DNA of 14,904 nucleotides, taken from contig JBFFGE010000116.1 of assembly GCA_041557595.1 (NCBI GenBank), positions 1-14,904 of the forward strand, in the 5' to 3' direction. Within the stretch, counting starts at the first letter, position 1. Every line of letters starts with the position of its first letter. Source of the stretch: JAOTYV01 sp041557595 (GTDB lineage: Bacteria; Pseudomonadota; Alphaproteobacteria; UBA8366). Below, one piece after another: positions 7,434 through 14,606 of the stretch. Made by a program: the position numbers and the translations under genes. The notes under the pieces were generated by a model. That model saw only the letters and a list, made by a program, of their open reading frames with translations, was not told the DNA's origin and ran no database searches.

Positions 7434-8327
7434 GTGGTAGCTGTCGACCATAATGCGGAACTGGCCCGGGCCGGCGCGAATATCGAGGGACGATGGGGCG
7501 CCATGCTGCATTTCGCGCGCCACTTTCCCCTGGCGATGTGCGGGATCGTGATCGTGATACTCTTCGTGATTGCAGCCGTCTTTGCGGAAGGCATCGCCAC
7601 CCACGATCCCCTATCGACCAATTCGGCGCTCTCCCTGTCGCCGCCAACCGCCGAAAACATCCTGGGCTCCGACATGATGGGCCGGGATATGTTCGCCCGC
7701 ATCGTGTATGGCGCGCGAATATCGCTGATCGTTGCCGTCTCTTCTACTCTGCTGGGCGGCATTATCGGTGTCTTTATCGGGTTGATGTCCGGCTACCTGC
7801 TCGGCTGGTTCGATCTGCTGATGCAACGGGTCATCGACATCATGCAGGCCCTGCCGCTTTTGGTGCTGGCCTTGGTGATGGCGGCCTCGCTCGGCCCATC
7901 CTTGCGAAACACCATCCTGGCCATTTCCATACCCCTGGTGCCGCGCATCGCGCGGGTGGTCAGGTCCAGTACCCTGTCGCTCCGCGAAATGCCCTTCGTC
8001 GAAGCGGCGCGGGCGGCCGGAATGTCGGAGCTGCGCGTCGCCATCCGGCACGTTCTGCCCAACACGCTGGCGCCCTTGATCGTGCTGGCCACGGCCCAGC
8101 TCGGCTCGGCGATCCTGGTCGAAGCCTCGCTTTCCTTCCTGGGCCTCGGCGTGCCCGAGCCGCATCCGTCCTGGGGCCGCATGCTCTCGGAAAACGCCGC
8201 GGAATACGCGCGGGTCGCACCCTGGCTGGTGATTTTCCCCGGCCTGGCGATCAGCCTGGTGGTGTTCGGCACCAACCTGCTTGGGGATGCCCTGCGTGAC
8301 ATCCTCGATCCGCGGCAGCGTCACTGA
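7434..8327 (+). CDS. ABC transporter permease, DppC/OppC-like
   Basis: A 297-aa inner-membrane permease, partner of the preceding one. After a cytosolic N-terminus come a first helix at about 32-52 and the periplasmic DppC signature L-G-S-D-M-M-G-R-D at 77-85. Membrane segments follow around 96-120, 139-152, 212-232 and 263-285. The EAA loop is at 190-210 (E-A-A-R-A-A-G-M then R-H-V-L-P-N), followed by A-S-L-S-F-L-G-L-G-V at 231-240. The start is GTG at 7434, eight bases after AGGAG (7421-7425). Length and motif order are normal for the family. It is followed after 41 bases by the first ATPase gene. Confidence 0.93.
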   Translation: MVAVDHNAELARAGANIEGRWGAMLHFARHFPLAMCGIVIVILFVIAAVFAEGIATHDPLSTNSALSLSPPTAENILGSDMMGRDMFARIVYGARISLIVAVSSTLLGGIIGVFIGLMSGYLLGWFDLLMQRVIDIMQALPLLVLALVMAASLGPSLRNTILAISIPLVPRIARVVRSSTLSLREMPFVEAARAAGMSELRVAIRHVLPNTLAPLIVLATAQLGSAILVEASLSFLGLGVPEPHPSWGRMLSENAAEYARVAPWLVIFPGLAISLVVFGTNLLGDALRDILDPRQRH

Positions 8328-8368
8328 CAATGGATACGATTGTGCAACAAAGATTGGTGGGTGAATAA

Positions 8369-9436
8369 ATGGCTGAAACGGCACGCGACGAGGTTTCGCC
8401 GCCCGAAAACGTCGTTCCCCAAACCGACGAATTGGCGATGGAGGTCGAAGGCCTCAAGACCTACTTCTTCACCCGCCAGGGGACGGTCAAGGCGGTCGAC
8501 GACGTATCGTTCTACCTCAAGAAGGGCGAGACGCTCGGCATTGTCGGTGAATCGGGCTGTGGCAAAAGCATCACGGCGCTGTCGGTCATGCGCCTCGTGC
8601 CCGACCCACCGGGCAAAAACGTCGGCGGTTCGGTAAAACTCGACGGGCGAAGCCTGCTCGAGCTCGACGAAGCGGAAATGCGGGATATTCGCGGCAACGA
8701 GATGTCGATGATCTTCCAGGAGCCGATGACATCGCTCAATCCCGTCTTCACGATCGGCCATCAAATCAGCGAAGCGCTGATCCTTCACCAGGGCCTGAAC
8801 AAGGCCGAGGCCCTGGAGCGATCCGTGGAAATGCTCGAACTCGTAAAGATCCCCGAAACCCGGCAGCGCGTAAAGGAATACCCCCATCAGCTGTCCGGCG
8901 GCATGCGGCAACGGGTCATGATTGCCATGGCGCTTGCCTGCAATCCAAAGGTCCTGATCGCCGACGAACCGACGACGGCGCTGGACGTGACCATTCAGGC
9001 GCAGATTTTAGACCTGATATTGGACCTTCAGGAACGGTTGGGAACCGCGGTTATCCTGATCACCCATGACCTGGGCGTCATCGCCGAGACCGCGAAGCGG
9101 GTGGTCGTGATGTATGCCGGTAAGAAGGTCGAGGAGGCAGAAGTCGGCGACCTGTTTGCCGAACCCTTGCACCCCTACACCCACGGATTGCTTGCCTCCG
9201 TACCGCATCTGGATGTGATGAAAGACAAGGACGCGGCGCCGGTCGAACGGCTGGCGGAAATCCCGGGCATCGTTCCGCTCCTGATCGACCTGCCCCAGGG
9301 CTGCACCTTCGCTCCCCGCTGCCCGTTCGCCGACGACAAGTGCACTTCGGAATATCCCCCATACACAGAGCGAAAACCGGGCCATTCGGTCGCATGCTGG
9401 CACTCCGACAAGCTCTATGGAGGCAGCAATGGTTGA
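8369..9436 (+). CDS. ABC transporter ATP-binding protein, DppD/OppD-like
   Basis: A 355-aa cytosolic ATPase powering the importer. Walker A is G-E-S-G-C-G-K-S at 60-67, Q-loop Gln at 117, signature L-S-G-G-M at 175-179, Walker B ending D199-E200, and switch His at 233. The C-terminal oligopeptide-transporter extension (about 255-355) carries cysteines C312, C318, C325 and C343 in the pattern C-x5-C-x6-C-x17-C. The ATG start has only a weak G-rich ribosome site (around 8355-8361). The gene ends by overlapping the second ATPase gene by eight bases, and its last codons contain the ribosome binding site of that gene, so the two are translationally coupled and probably form a heterodimer. Confidence 0.94.
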   Translation: MAETARDEVSPPENVVPQTDELAMEVEGLKTYFFTRQGTVKAVDDVSFYLKKGETLGIVGESGCGKSITALSVMRLVPDPPGKNVGGSVKLDGRSLLELDEAEMRDIRGNEMSMIFQEPMTSLNPVFTIGHQISEALILHQGLNKAEALERSVEMLELVKIPETRQRVKEYPHQLSGGMRQRVMIAMALACNPKVLIADEPTTALDVTIQAQILDLILDLQERLGTAVILITHDLGVIAETAKRVVVMYAGKKVEEAEVGDLFAEPLHPYTHGLLASVPHLDVMKDKDAAPVERLAEIPGIVPLLIDLPQGCTFAPRCPFADDKCTSEYPPYTERKPGHSVACWHSDKLYGGSNG

Positions 9437-10439
9437 TGCGCGCGAGGATATCACGGCGCCGGGGATTGCAGGCGGCAACACGCCGGTGCTGAACGTGACC
9501 GGGCTGAAGAAGCACTTTCCGATCAAGAAGGGCATTCTGGCGCATACGGTCGGCCACGTGTATGCGGTCGATGGCGTCAGCTTCCACATCAACGAAGGCG
9601 AAACGCTTGGATTGGTGGGCGAGAGCGGCTGCGGCAAGTCGACGGTGGGCAGAACCGTGCTGCGGTTGCTCGATCCGACCGACGGTTCGATCGAAGTCGG
9701 CGGGACCGATATCGCCAAGTTGGGAAAGACCGAATTGCGCGCCTTCCGGCGGCAAATGCAGATTATTTTCCAGGACCCGTTTTCCTCGCTCAACCCGCGC
9801 ATGTCGGCCGGCGATATCGTCGGCGAACTGCTGCAAGTGCACGGAATCGCCGAAGGCCAGGAGAAAGAGGACCGGGTGGCCGAACTGTTCGACAAGGTCG
9901 GGCTGCGCAAAGGCCAGATGAAGAGCTTTCCGCATGAATTTTCCGGCGGGCAGCGTCAACGCATCGGGATCGCCCGGGCCTTGGCGCTCAATCCGAAACT
10001 GATCATCGGCGACGAACCGGTTTCCGCCCTCGACGTGTCGATCCAGGCCCAGGTGATCAACCTGCTCAAGGACTTGCAGGAAGAATTCAACCTTTCCTAC
10101 CTGTTCATCGCGCATGACCTTGCGGTCGTCGAACACATCAGCGACTACATCGCGGTGATGTATCTCGGCCGGATCGTGGAATACACCGACAAGAAGACCC
10201 TCTTCACCAACCCGCAGCATCCCTATACGGAGGCCTTGCTGTCGGCGGTGCCGATCCCCGATCCGGCGATCAAGCGCAAGAAAATCATCCTTCAGGGCGA
10301 TGTGCCGAGCCCGATCAAACCGCCGCCCGGCTGTCATTTCCATACGCGCTGCCCCTATGCGGAGGAGCGCTGCCGGGTCGAGGAGCCCGAGTTGAAGGAA
10401 ATTCGCCCGGGCCATGTGGTCGCCTGCCATCTGAGGTAG
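9429..10439 (+). CDS. ABC transporter ATP-binding protein, DppF/OppF-like
   Basis: A 336-aa ATPase, second nucleotide-binding subunit of the importer. Walker A is G-E-S-G-C-G-K-S at 64-71, Q-loop Gln at 115, signature F-S-G-G-Q at 171-175, Walker B ending D195-E196, and switch His at 229. The C-terminal domain has C302, C308, C315 and C333, with exactly the same C-x5-C-x6-C-x17-C spacing as the neighbouring ATPase. The ATG at 9429 is preferred over the in-frame ATG at 9417 because GGAGG (9419-9423) sits five bases before it, inside the end of the preceding gene. It is the last gene of the operon. No clear terminator follows; a (GA)7 run begins right after the stop. Confidence 0.94.
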   Translation: MVDAREDITAPGIAGGNTPVLNVTGLKKHFPIKKGILAHTVGHVYAVDGVSFHINEGETLGLVGESGCGKSTVGRTVLRLLDPTDGSIEVGGTDIAKLGKTELRAFRRQMQIIFQDPFSSLNPRMSAGDIVGELLQVHGIAEGQEKEDRVAELFDKVGLRKGQMKSFPHEFSGGQRQRIGIARALALNPKLIIGDEPVSALDVSIQAQVINLLKDLQEEFNLSYLFIAHDLAVVEHISDYIAVMYLGRIVEYTDKKTLFTNPQHPYTEALLSAVPIPDPAIKRKKIILQGDVPSPIKPPPGCHFHTRCPYAEERCRVEEPELKEIRPGHVVACHLR

Positions 10440-10440
10440 C

Positions 10441-10454
10441 GAGAGAGAGAGAGA
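10441..10454 (+). repeat. (GA)7 dinucleotide repeat
   Basis: Seven GA units start one base after the stop codon of the last importer gene. No function is evident; it is a candidate slippage site outside coding sequence. Confidence 0.9.
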
Positions 10455-10700
10455 CGCCCGGCCCGCCTCCGTCGCCGGCGTAATCCAACGGACAGACCGG
10501 CCAAGGGCGGCCGCTTGCGCCGCGGATCGGCGAGCCGCCGTCGAACCGGCCCGAAATCGAATGCACTGCGCATCCGCGATCAGCCATGTCCGGCTGACCC
10601 GCGGGCATGCGCGCGTACCGGTGCCGTCAGCCCCTCCCCAAGTATATTTCGCCGCCCGCGGAAGCGTGATCGCCGTCATAGCAAAACGGTCCGGAAGTCA
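10455..10700. other. GC-rich non-coding stretch, nothing recognisable
   Basis: About 245 bases after the importer operon. Open frames here on either strand give low-complexity Arg/Pro-rich proteins, as expected from GC-rich random sequence. Short GC inverted repeats are present, but none has a T-run convincing enough to be called a terminator. Confidence 0.5.
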
Positions 10701-10719
10701 TTACTGTAACGCAGAGAAT

Positions 10720-10800
10720 TTACCGACTTTAATGAAATAATAATCGTATTAATGATGTGTTTTCTTATAGTTAACATATATTAACTATTGTTCTTTTACT
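10720..10800 (+). promoter_or_regulatory. AT-rich regulatory region upstream of the Tad-type genes, with TTAATGA direct repeats
   Basis: The composition drops sharply to AT-rich here, unlike the rest of the window. TTAATGA occurs at 10729-10735 and again at 10749-10755, exactly 20 bases apart (about two helical turns), followed by a TTAA-type dyad at 10770-10785. Regular phasing suggests protein binding on one face of the DNA upstream of the pilus genes. No convincing -35/-10 pair could be chosen. Confidence 0.45.
10770..10785 (+). promoter_or_regulatory. CtrA-like site or dyad (GTTAA-N6-TTAAC)
   Basis: GTTAA-N6-TTAAC is both an inverted repeat and a near match to the alphaproteobacterial CtrA box (TTAA-N7-TTAA), with a one-base shorter spacer. 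In Caulobacter, CtrA controls Flp pilus genes, which fits the Tad-type genes downstream. The short spacer and the AT-rich setting make a chance match possible. Confidence 0.35.
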
Positions 10801-10922
10801 TGTCTCGTGATAGATCAAGAATCGTCAATGATACTACCGCAATTGGGTCTACTTGGTTTCTGAAAACAGTTGGGTGACTACGACGTTCTCTTTCGCAATG
10901 GAAATTTTTGGAAAATTGCCCG

Positions 10923-12167
10923 ATGACATACGTGAAACAGACACAGCGCCTTACAAGCTTCTTCCGGGACCTGTTGCGCCACGAAAACGGCGGCACGATC
11001 ACCACGATTGCGCTCTCGGCCACCTTCCTCGTCGCGTTTGTCGGGCTGGCCATCGACACGACCCGCGGTTACATGCTGAAGCAGCGCCTCTCCTATGCGA
11101 TGGACACGGCCGCGCTCGCCGCCGCCAAGTCTGCGTCGACAGCTGACGTTCAGACGACCGGGCAACTCTACTTCGACGCCAATTTTCCCGCCGGATATAT
11201 GGGCGTCTCCAACGTTACCGTGTCTTTCACGCCGACCAATAACGACACCGAGGTGACGGTCACGGCGAGCGCGGATATGCCGACGGCGCTGATGAACGTT
11301 GTCGGCATCAAGGATTTCAATCTTAGCCTCGAGACCATTGCGCAGCGGCAAGCCAAGGGCCTCGAACTGTTCATGGCGCTCGATACCACCGGCTCGATGA
11401 ACGGCTATATGGACGATTTGAATGACGCGGCCAACGGATTGCTCGACCAGCTATACGGTACCGCTAACACGGTCGACAATTTGTTCGTCGGGATCGCACC
11501 CCTTCGATATCCGATTAAACCTGGCAAACTATACGGGATTGCTGAGTTTCACGCCGTCCAATCCGCAAAGCCACATATGCGCCACCGCCGCGGAACTGAA
11601 AGCATCGCGACGAGCGATACGCCGCCAAGCGTCCTTCCGTTCGCTAACGAATCGCAACCCGACTGGTCAACGACCGGGAAGGGCTGCATGGCCGAACCCG
11701 CGGTGGGCCTGACGGCTTCGAAAGCGATCCTGACGGCCTTGATCAACTCCTTGAACCACGGCGGCGGTACGCGCGTCGACGTGGCGGCGGCGTGGTCTTT
11801 CCGCATGCTGTCGCCGGATTGGAAAGGGTTGTGGGGGGACCCGGATCTGCCGTTGGATTACGACGAGCCGCTGATGGAGAAGGCCGTCATCCTCATGACG
11901 GACGGTCAAAACTCCTCCTCGGTCGATCCAGGCTCCTACTACGGCGTCGGAAGCACCACAGCCAACGACCACATGGAAGCAGCCTGCAACAACATGACCG
12001 ATGCCGGCATCATCGTCTACACGGTCCAGTTCCGCACCAGCGGGACGACGATGACGAACTTGCTCCAAAACTGTGCGACCTCGCTCGCCATTACTACCAT
12101 GCGGACAGCGATGAACTCGGCGCGGTCTTTTCCGAAATCGCCGCCAAGCTCAGCAACCTTCGCCTGA
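10923..12167 (+). CDS. TadG-like pilus protein with vWA domain, apparently frameshifted
   Basis: Similar to TadG proteins of alphaproteobacterial Tad/Flp pilus systems: an N-terminal membrane anchor followed by a periplasmic von Willebrand A domain. Seen: N-terminal Tad segment with E-N-G-G-T at 21-25, one membrane helix about 26-45, and a helix rich in Ala ending near 70. The MIDAS-type D-T-T-G-S-M is at 154-159 and the second metal motif M-T-D-G is encoded near 11896-11907. The frame appears broken three times. After codon 193 (C-run 11499-11502) the family-like sequence continues in the +1 frame. It returns to the first frame near 11600-11612. Between 12078 and 12089 it moves to a third frame that encodes the typical end H-Y-Y-H-A-D...L-S-N-L-R and stops at 12175. 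As written the frame ends at 12167 with an atypical tail. The ATG at 10923, with GGAAA eight bases ahead, is preferred over a TTG at 10908. Sequencing error or decay are both possible. Confidence 0.75.
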   Translation: MTYVKQTQRLTSFFRDLLRHENGGTITTIALSATFLVAFVGLAIDTTRGYMLKQRLSYAMDTAALAAAKSASTADVQTTGQLYFDANFPAGYMGVSNVTVSFTPTNNDTEVTVTASADMPTALMNVVGIKDFNLSLETIAQRQAKGLELFMALDTTGSMNGYMDDLNDAANGLLDQLYGTANTVDNLFVGIAPLRYPIKPGKLYGIAEFHAVQSAKPHMRHRRGTESIATSDTPPSVLPFANESQPDWSTTGKGCMAEPAVGLTASKAILTALINSLNHGGGTRVDVAAAWSFRMLSPDWKGLWGDPDLPLDYDEPLMEKAVILMTDGQNSSSVDPGSYYGVGSTTANDHMEAACNNMTDAGIIVYTVQFRTSGTTMTNLLQNCATSLAITTMRTAMNSARSFPKSPPSSATFA

Positions 12168-12210
12168 TCAAATGATGCATCCCGGCTCGCCTGCAAAGGA
12201 TTATAGTTCG

Positions 12211-12825
12211 ATGAACCGGCTTCTTAGAAAGCTACGCCGAAACACGGAAGGCACTGCCGCGATCGAGTTCGGATTCACGGCGCCGTTTCTGGTCTTGATG
12301 ATCGTCGGCATTATCGAATTCTCGATGATCCTCTTCGTGAATTCGCTGCTCGAAGGCAGCATGCGCGACGCCGCGCGGTTCGCCACGACCGGGAACCCGC
12401 CGGCCGGCATGACGATCGAGGAAGCGATGATCGCCAAGATCGACTCCGCGACGATGGGGCTGCTGACGATCGATGACAGCCACGTCACCAGCCTCTCCTA
12501 TGACAGTCTCGGCGATGTCGGGCAGCCGGAACCCTTTAACGACGACAATCCGGCAAACGGCCAATACGACGCCGGCGAAACTTTCACTGACGTCAACGGC
12601 AACGGCGTATGGGATCCGGATCAGGGAACGCCGGGCGTCGGCGGCCCTTGCAGCGTGGTCGTATACCGCGTTCAGACGCAATGGCCGATGCTGGTCGGCC
12701 CGCTCGCGTCGTCCATCGGATCAGATATCACCGTGGGTGGATCCGCCGCCGTTCGCAACGAACCATTTGGGGCAAATCCATGCGCAAATATTCAGCCCGT
12801 CAACAACACCCCCCCCGGCCCATGA
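12211..12825 (+). CDS. TadE-like pseudopilin with Asp/Asn-rich loop insert
   Basis: A 204-aa minor pilin-like protein of the TadE family, expected in the inner membrane or periplasm as part of a Tad/Flp pilus. A basic N-terminus is followed by a prepilin-peptidase-type site: cleavage after G14, with Glu at +5 (E19) and Phe at +6, then a hydrophobic helix about 20-44. The A-A-R-F-A-T-T-G segment at 54-61 is typical of TadE. Residues 108-140 are rich in Asp, Asn and Gly and include D-V-N-G-N-G-V-W-D at 127-135, resembling an EF-hand/dockerin-type calcium loop. One cysteine (C147) follows the insert and a second (C191) lies near the end. The start chosen is the ATG at 12211, preceded by AAAGGA; it gives a leader of family-typical length, whereas the ATG at 12172 would add 13 residues. 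Its end overlaps the next gene as ATGA. Confidence 0.85.
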   Translation: MNRLLRKLRRNTEGTAAIEFGFTAPFLVLMIVGIIEFSMILFVNSLLEGSMRDAARFATTGNPPAGMTIEEAMIAKIDSATMGLLTIDDSHVTSLSYDSLGDVGQPEPFNDDNPANGQYDAGETFTDVNGNGVWDPDQGTPGVGGPCSVVVYRVQTQWPMLVGPLASSIGSDITVGGSAAVRNEPFGANPCANIQPVNNTPPGP

Positions 12826-13424
12826 TCGCCGGTATCGCAAATCTGCGCCGCCGATTTCGCGGTTCGTTCCCCGGCAAATTGCTGCGGAATGACCGGGGCA
12901 ACGTTCTCGTCGAATTCGCGATGGCGATGCCCATCCTGACCCTATTGCTGGTCGGCGGCGTCGAATTGGGACGCTATGTCCTGCTGAACCAGAAGTTGGA
13001 CCGGGCCGTCATGACACTGTCCGATCTGGTCGCCAGCACGACATCCGTTTCGGTTTCCGATGTCAATCAGATCTTTAACGCCACGAGCCTCGTTCTCGAT
13101 CCGTTTCCCCTGGGCGCCCAGGGCGCGGTCGTAATTTCCTCCGTTAAAGAGGATTCCGGCACGCCGAAGATTTTTTGGCAGCGCACGGGTGGCGGTTCTC
13201 TGTCGGTTACCAGCACTATCGGCGTTCAGGCCGGCAACGCGACGCTCAGCAACAACGCCCTCGTCACATCGAGTGAGGGTGTCATTATCGGTGAGATATT
13301 TTACGAGTACCAGCCGTGGTTCACCGACCTGATTCCGAGTTCGGTGATCCGGCATCAGGCGATCTTCCGACCCCGGCAGTCGAACGAAGTCGTCTGCACC
13401 GACTGTCCCGGTCCGACGCCTTAA
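12822..13424 (+). CDS. TadE/TadF-like pseudopilin
   Basis: A 200-aa second pseudopilin-like protein. After a basic leader there is a G/X4-E-F processing site (cleavage after G26, Glu at 31, Phe at 32), then a hydrophobic helix about 32-55. The rest is a predicted periplasmic domain with family-typical S-D-L-V at 67-70 and a C-terminal Cys pair (C192, C195). The start is the ATG that overlaps the previous stop (ATGA), although no Shine-Dalgarno is visible. An in-frame ATG at 12780, following GGGG, would give a 40-residue leader and is a real alternative. It is the third Tad-type gene in the row. No ATPase, secretin, prepilin peptidase or major Flp pilin gene is in the window, so those must be elsewhere if a pilus is made. 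Confidence 0.83.
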   Translation: MIAGIANLRRRFRGSFPGKLLRNDRGNVLVEFAMAMPILTLLLVGGVELGRYVLLNQKLDRAVMTLSDLVASTTSVSVSDVNQIFNATSLVLDPFPLGAQGAVVISSVKEDSGTPKIFWQRTGGGSLSVTSTIGVQAGNATLSNNALVTSSEGVIIGEIFYEYQPWFTDLIPSSVIRHQAIFRPRQSNEVVCTDCPGPTP

Positions 13425-13458
13425 TCGCAGACTTTGGCGCGCTCGCCCCGAACAGATT

Positions 13459-13485
13459 ATGCTGACGGCTAACCGCCGTCAGCAT
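13459..13485. terminator. Perfect 11-bp hairpin between Tad-type genes and the enolase-superfamily gene
   Basis: Eleven perfectly paired bases (13459-13469 with 13475-13485) around the loop TAACC lie 34 bases after the last pilin gene. No T-run follows. The right arm ends only four bases before the GGGGA ribosome site of the next gene, so the hairpin could end the Tad transcript, affect translation of the next gene, or both. Confidence 0.6.
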
Positions 13486-13499
13486 CTTCGGGGACAGCC

Positions 13500-14594
13500 A
13501 TGCGCATCGACAACATCGAAACATTCCTCATCCGCCTGCCTTTCGAGACCGGCGACACGGCGAAGGATTGGCGTGGCGGGCGGACGCTCGACTATGTGCT
13601 GATCCGAATCGACACGGATGCCGGCATTTCCGGCTGGGGCGACGCCTTCGGCTACGGTGCGGCGTTCGCCACCAAGGCGGCGGTCGACCGGATGATCGCG
13701 CCGGCCCTGATCGGCCGGGACGCCCGGGATATCGCGGGACTGTCGCATTCGCTGCAGCGATCGAACCATATCTGGGGCCGCTACGGCGTCACCCTATTCG
13801 CGATTTCCGGCATCGATATCGCGCTGTGGGATATCGCCGGCAAGGCGGCGGGCCTTCCGGTCCACCGCCTGCTCGGCGGCCCGGCGCACGACACCCTGCC
13901 CGGCTATGCCAGCCTGCTGCATTGCCCGGATCCGGATGCGGTGGCCGCCCGGACGGAAGAAGCGGTCGCCCAGGGCTATCGTCATATCAAGCTGCACGAA
14001 ACCACCGTCCCCGCGGTGCGCGCCGCGCGCGAGGCGATGGGGCCGGATGTCGCCATGATGATCGACACCAACTGCCCCTGGACACCCGGCGAGGCGCGCG
14101 AGATGGCGGCGAAGTTCCGGCCCTACGATCCGTATTGGCTGGAGGAGCCGATTTTCCCGCCGGAGGATTTCGGCAGCCTGGCGCGCCTGCAGGCCGCATC
14201 GGGCATTCCCATCGCCGCCGGCGAGAACGCCTGCACCTCCTTTGAATTTCAACGGATGTTCGAGGCCGGCGCGGTCACCTTCGCGCAGCCCAGCGTGACA
14301 AAGGTCGGCGGCATCACCGAATTCCGCAAGATCCAGGCGCTGGCCGAAGCCCGCGGCATTACGGTGATCCCGCATTCGCCCTATTTCGGCCCGGGCTTCC
14401 TCGCGACCCTGCATCTGCTGGCGGCGTCCGCGCGGCCGAGCATGATGGAACACTTCTTCTGTACGCCCGAAGCGAGCCTGGCCGGCGACTACATCCATGC
14501 GGAAAACTGCGCCTTCAAGGTCCCGGACGGCCCGGGGCTGGGGCACGACCCGGACCCGGATATTTTGCGCGACTACCGGGACGACACCGCCTGA
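13500..14594 (+). CDS. Enolase-superfamily enzyme, mandelate racemase / sugar-acid dehydratase-like
   Basis: A 364-aa cytosolic enzyme with an N-terminal capping domain (about 1-115) and a C-terminal barrel. These enzymes abstract the alpha proton of a carboxylate bound to Mg2+. Metal-ligand positions are seen: D189 (in D-T-N), E215 (in E-E-P) and E242 (in G-E-N). Compared from memory with mandelate racemase, K164, H292 and E317 align with K164, H297 and E317. The second lysine of the KxK motif is His here (K-L-H, 164-166), and the Asp of the His-Asp dyad appears as S265 (P-S-V-T-K-V-G-G, 264-271). A dehydratase or racemase of a sugar acid or hydroxy acid is likely but the substrate cannot be named. 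The ATG follows GGGGA by five bases. The neighbours give no pathway clue; it may be a single-gene unit convergent with the MFS gene. Confidence 0.9.
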   Translation: MRIDNIETFLIRLPFETGDTAKDWRGGRTLDYVLIRIDTDAGISGWGDAFGYGAAFATKAAVDRMIAPALIGRDARDIAGLSHSLQRSNHIWGRYGVTLFAISGIDIALWDIAGKAAGLPVHRLLGGPAHDTLPGYASLLHCPDPDAVAARTEEAVAQGYRHIKLHETTVPAVRAAREAMGPDVAMMIDTNCPWTPGEAREMAAKFRPYDPYWLEEPIFPPEDFGSLARLQAASGIPIAAGENACTSFEFQRMFEAGAVTFAQPSVTKVGGITEFRKIQALAEARGITVIPHSPYFGPGFLATLHLLAASARPSMMEHFFCTPEASLAGDYIHAENCAFKVPDGPGLGHDPDPDILRDYRDDTA

Positions 14595-14606
14595 CGCGGC
14601 CGCTAT

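Noticed and set aside
6364..7647. A 427-codon open frame on the minus strand across the two permease genes
   Set aside because: It overlaps two clear permeases and a hairpin. Its product is rich in Arg, Asp, His and Gln with no membrane or domain pattern.
9078..10679. A 533-codon open frame on the minus strand, antisense to both ATPase genes
   Set aside because: The plus strand encodes two ATPases with every motif in place. The antisense product shows no domain and is a composition effect.
11480..11620. Programmed frameshifting as the explanation of the TadG frame changes
   Set aside because: No slippery heptamer with a downstream structure is evident, and three separate changes of differing sign would be needed. 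Error or decay is simpler.
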